NCBI GenBank assembly: GCA_003219395.1
Contig: QHOR01000234.1
Span: forward strand, 1 to 5,902
Length of the DNA stretch: 5,902 bases
DNA from: Verrucomicrobiota bacterium
GTDB taxonomy: Bacteria; Verrucomicrobiota; Verrucomicrobiia; Chthoniobacterales; UBA10450
Reading direction: 5' to 3'
Shown here in pieces: positions 3,753-5,902 of the stretch (its first letter is position 1; the number at the start of each line of letters is the position of its first letter). The notes under the pieces are model-generated. The model searched no databases. It was not told the DNA's origin and was given only the letters and a program-made list of their open reading frames with translations. A program made the translations under genes and the position numbers.

Positions 3753-5902
3753 GTGAAGCTTCCTTCTTTTTTCGCTGACGCAGCTGAGCGTGGGCGCGCC
3801 ATCGATGAGCAGATCGCCAAAGCGAAGAAGAGATATTCGTGGTGGTTTAGCCACCCGCTGGATTGGCAACAACCGGTGCGAACACTTCACATCACAGGGT
3901 GGTGCCTAAATAAAAATGGAAAGGAAATTCGTGACATTCGGGCTCGAATCGGCCGCCACACGTTTCCTGGTAATTACGGGATTCGGCGCAAGGATGTGGT
4001 GGCGAGCCTCGGCATAACGAATGCCGGGCGAGTTGGATTCGCCATTGCGGTTCCGTTACCTTCAGGAAAATCACAGATCATCATGGAGGTTCAGGAGACG
4101 GATGGCGTTTGGCGGGCCATTGCGATTAACAACGTCTTCGGGGCCTCCGAGAGAGATTCGGAGGCTCCGATCGATCCGAAGTATTTTGTTCCGAACCCTG
4201 GGGCCAACCCACGGATTGAATTCTGGATCGATCAACCATCGGTTTGGTCGAGAAAAGTTCGCCATTTGCGGGTTTCCGGGTGGTGCCTTGCAGTCTCGGG
4301 CGCTGAAGTGACCGAGGTTCGAGCCCGCGTTCGGCACAAAGTCTTCCCCGCCCGTTTCGGCACCGTGCGGCCCGACATTGGACTTCTTTTTGATAACATG
4401 CCGGGCGCATTGCGGAGTGGTTTTTCACTAGCGGCGATCATTCCGCCCGGTCGCAGCCAATTCATCATCGAAGGACGGAGCGGCAACGGACCATGGGAAA
4501 CCTTTTTCATTCATCCTGTGTGCGGGCCCATTTTTAAAGAGCAGTTTGATGAGACGCAGGAAATGGTGGGTGATTATCCATTCTGGATTCAACGCTACGA
4601 TCGGCTGCGAAGAGATGACGTGCGGCGCATTCGGAAACAAATTACGCAGTTTCGCGAATCACCGCTGATTTCAGTTTTGCTGCCGGTTTACAACTCGAAT
4701 TTAAAATGGCTCCGGCGCACTATTGAATCGGTACAAAACCAGTTGTACCCACGCTGGCAGCTTTGCATCGTCGATGATGCCTCTACGAGCCGAAACGTCT
4801 GGCAGCTCTTACAAAAGTACGCACGTAGGGATCTCCGGATTAAGATCATGCGTCGGGCGCAGAATGGACACATTTCAGCGGCGTCGAACGATTCGCTGAG
4901 CATGGCGGAGGGCGAGTTTGTGGCGCTGCTGGATCACGACGATGTGCTGGCACCAACCGCGCTTTACTTCGTAGCCCTGGCCTTGAACGAAAACCGAGAA
5001 TTGCAACTGCTCTATAGCGACGAGGACAAGCTAGACACGAAGAATCGACGTTCCGATCCATACTTTAAATCCGATTGGAATCCCGAGCTTCTTCTCGCCC
5101 AAAACTTCGTGTCGCACCTCGGGGTTTACCGGACCGATCTGGTGCGCCGCGTGGGCGGATTTCGCGTCGGCTTTGAAGGCTCGCAGGATCATGACCTGAC
5201 GCTGCGTTGCATAGAACAGATTCAGCCGGAGCAGATTAAGCATTTGCCACATGTTCTTTATCATTGGCGCATCACAGATGGAAGCACAGCGTCGCACGTT
5301 ACGGCGAAACCATACGCGCAAAAGGCAGCTCGATCCGCTGTACAGGAACATCTCGATCGCACCGGCATCAAGGTAACGGTCGTGCCACACTATGGCGCGT
5401 ACTTGCGAGCCAAGTATGCGCTTCCGGCGGAGCGGCCCCTCGTTTCAATTATCGTCCCAACGCGCGATCGCGCGTCGTTTCTCCAGAAATGCCTCGAAAG
5501 TATTTTCGAGAAAACGGATTATCGAAACTACGAACTGATCGTGCTCGATAACGAAAGTCGCGAAACCGAAACGGTGGAGTTGCTGAAGGCGCTGGAAAAG
5601 CGGGAGCGCGTGCGCGTCGAGCGGATCGATGGGCCGTTCAATTACAGCCGATTAAACAATCGCGGCGTCGAATTAGCTCGCGGATCATTCATTGCACTGC
5701 TCAACAATGACGTGGAAGTGCTCGACCATGATTGGCTGAGCGAACTGGTGAGCCGCGCATTACGACCGGAGATAGGACTGGTTGGCGCACGCCTCTGGTA
5801 TCCGAACGGCCCGATCCAGCATGGTGGAGTGATTCTGGGCGCGGGCGGAATTGCTGGCCACGCACACGTCGGAATCCGGCATGAGCCAGGCTACTTTGCT
5901 CG
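3753..5902 (+). CDS. multidomain family 2 glycosyltransferase with duplicated N-terminal beta domains (3' end beyond window)
   Basis: The frame is open for 716 codons to the window edge. I choose GTG 3753, three codons after the methyltransferase stop, because the first domain begins soon after; no strong ribosome binding site is seen, so translation may be coupled. Residues 1-41 are charged and Trp-rich (YSWWFSHPLDW). Residues 42-128 and 169-256 are two copies of a beta-type domain sharing VR-L-(I/V)-(T/S)-GWCL, RAR(I/V), FP and SG/GF blocks. Residues 303 to about 550 are a full GT-A module: SVLLPVYN (307-314), VDDAS with D341-D342, LLDHDD with the D394-x-D396 metal-binding pair, YSDEDK (421-426), DWNPELLLAQNFVSHLGVYR, and EGSQDHDL with D479/D481. 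A second GT-A module starts near 561: VSIIVPTRDR, VLDNES (D599), ALLNNDVEV (D653), IQHGGVILG and GHAH. Two-module GT2 proteins of this kind build O-antigen or exopolysaccharide from nucleotide sugars at the cytoplasmic face. Sugar specificity is unknown. Confidence 0.9.
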   Translation, partial: MKLPSFFADAAERGRAIDEQIAKAKKRYSWWFSHPLDWQQPVRTLHITGWCLNKNGKEIRDIRARIGRHTFPGNYGIRRKDVVASLGITNAGRVGFAIAVPLPSGKSQIIMEVQETDGVWRAIAINNVFGASERDSEAPIDPKYFVPNPGANPRIEFWIDQPSVWSRKVRHLRVSGWCLAVSGAEVTEVRARVRHKVFPARFGTVRPDIGLLFDNMPGALRSGFSLAAIIPPGRSQFIIEGRSGNGPWETFFIHPVCGPIFKEQFDETQEMVGDYPFWIQRYDRLRRDDVRRIRKQITQFRESPLISVLLPVYNSNLKWLRRTIESVQNQLYPRWQLCIVDDASTSRNVWQLLQKYARRDLRIKIMRRAQNGHISAASNDSLSMAEGEFVALLDHDDVLAPTALYFVALALNENRELQLLYSDEDKLDTKNRRSDPYFKSDWNPELLLAQNFVSHLGVYRTDLVRRVGGFRVGFEGSQDHDLTLRCIEQIQPEQIKHLPHVLYHWRITDGSTASHVTAKPYAQKAARSAVQEHLDRTGIKVTVVPHYGAYLRAKYALPAERPLVSIIVPTRDRASFLQKCLESIFEKTDYRNYELIVLDNESRETETVELLKALEKRERVRVERIDGPFNYSRLNNRGVELARGSFIALLNNDVEVLDHDWLSELVSRALRPEIGLVGARLWYPNGPIQHGGVILGAGGIAGHAHVGIRHEPGYFA

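Noticed and set aside
3342..3890. 182-codon minus-strand open frame
   Set aside because: It is antisense to the methyltransferase and the start of the glycosyltransferase, both supported by conserved motifs.

Overview
The window holds four protein-coding genes in two blocks that face away from each other, with about 0.5 kb of apparently gene-free DNA between them. The two genes on the minus strand (left) both encode secreted proteins. The two genes on the plus strand (right) form a tight methyltransferase–glycosyltransferase pair. No RNA gene, mobile element, CRISPR array or replication origin is visible. The organism looks like a soil- or sediment-type Gram-negative bacterium. The exported repeat protein with ISTR/IGGFIV/AIGP/LELHD/NYTAI blocks, and a glycosyltransferase preceded by GWC-type beta domains, are styles I associate with Verrucomicrobiota (Chthoniobacterales-like). 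That assignment is from memory of the families and is not proven here.

Left block (minus strand): 1-1283 is the N-terminal 427 residues of a secreted right-handed beta-helix protein that runs off the left edge. It has a near-consensus sigma70-type promoter at 1343-1372 and an AGGA ribosome binding site, so it can be transcribed on its own. Upstream of it on the same strand, 1595-2497 encodes a complete 300-residue exported protein made of two tandem copies of a roughly 120-130-residue beta-rich repeat, with the duplication still visible at DNA level. A perfect 14-bp palindrome abuts its start codon.

Middle (about 2549-3050): I see no convincing gene. There are two weak minus-strand coding-like stretches (possible remnants or small genes) and a possible promoter for the right-hand pair at its right end.

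Right block (plus strand): 3051-3743 is a complete class I SAM-dependent methyltransferase. After only 9 bases, 3753-5902 begins a large multidomain family 2 glycosyltransferase that runs off the right edge. It carries two tandem GWC-containing beta-type domains of about 87 residues, a full GT-A module, and the start of a second GT-A module. The pair probably builds and methylates a surface polysaccharide such as an O-antigen or exopolysaccharide; this is inferred from families and adjacency, and the acceptor and sugars cannot be read from the sequence.

Overall the window is a cell-surface locus. The most distinctive items are the duplicated N-terminal domain of the glycosyltransferase, the possible leaderless start of the methyltransferase, the palindrome at the start of the repeat protein, and the unassigned middle region. 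I found no clearly new defence, mobile or RNA system.
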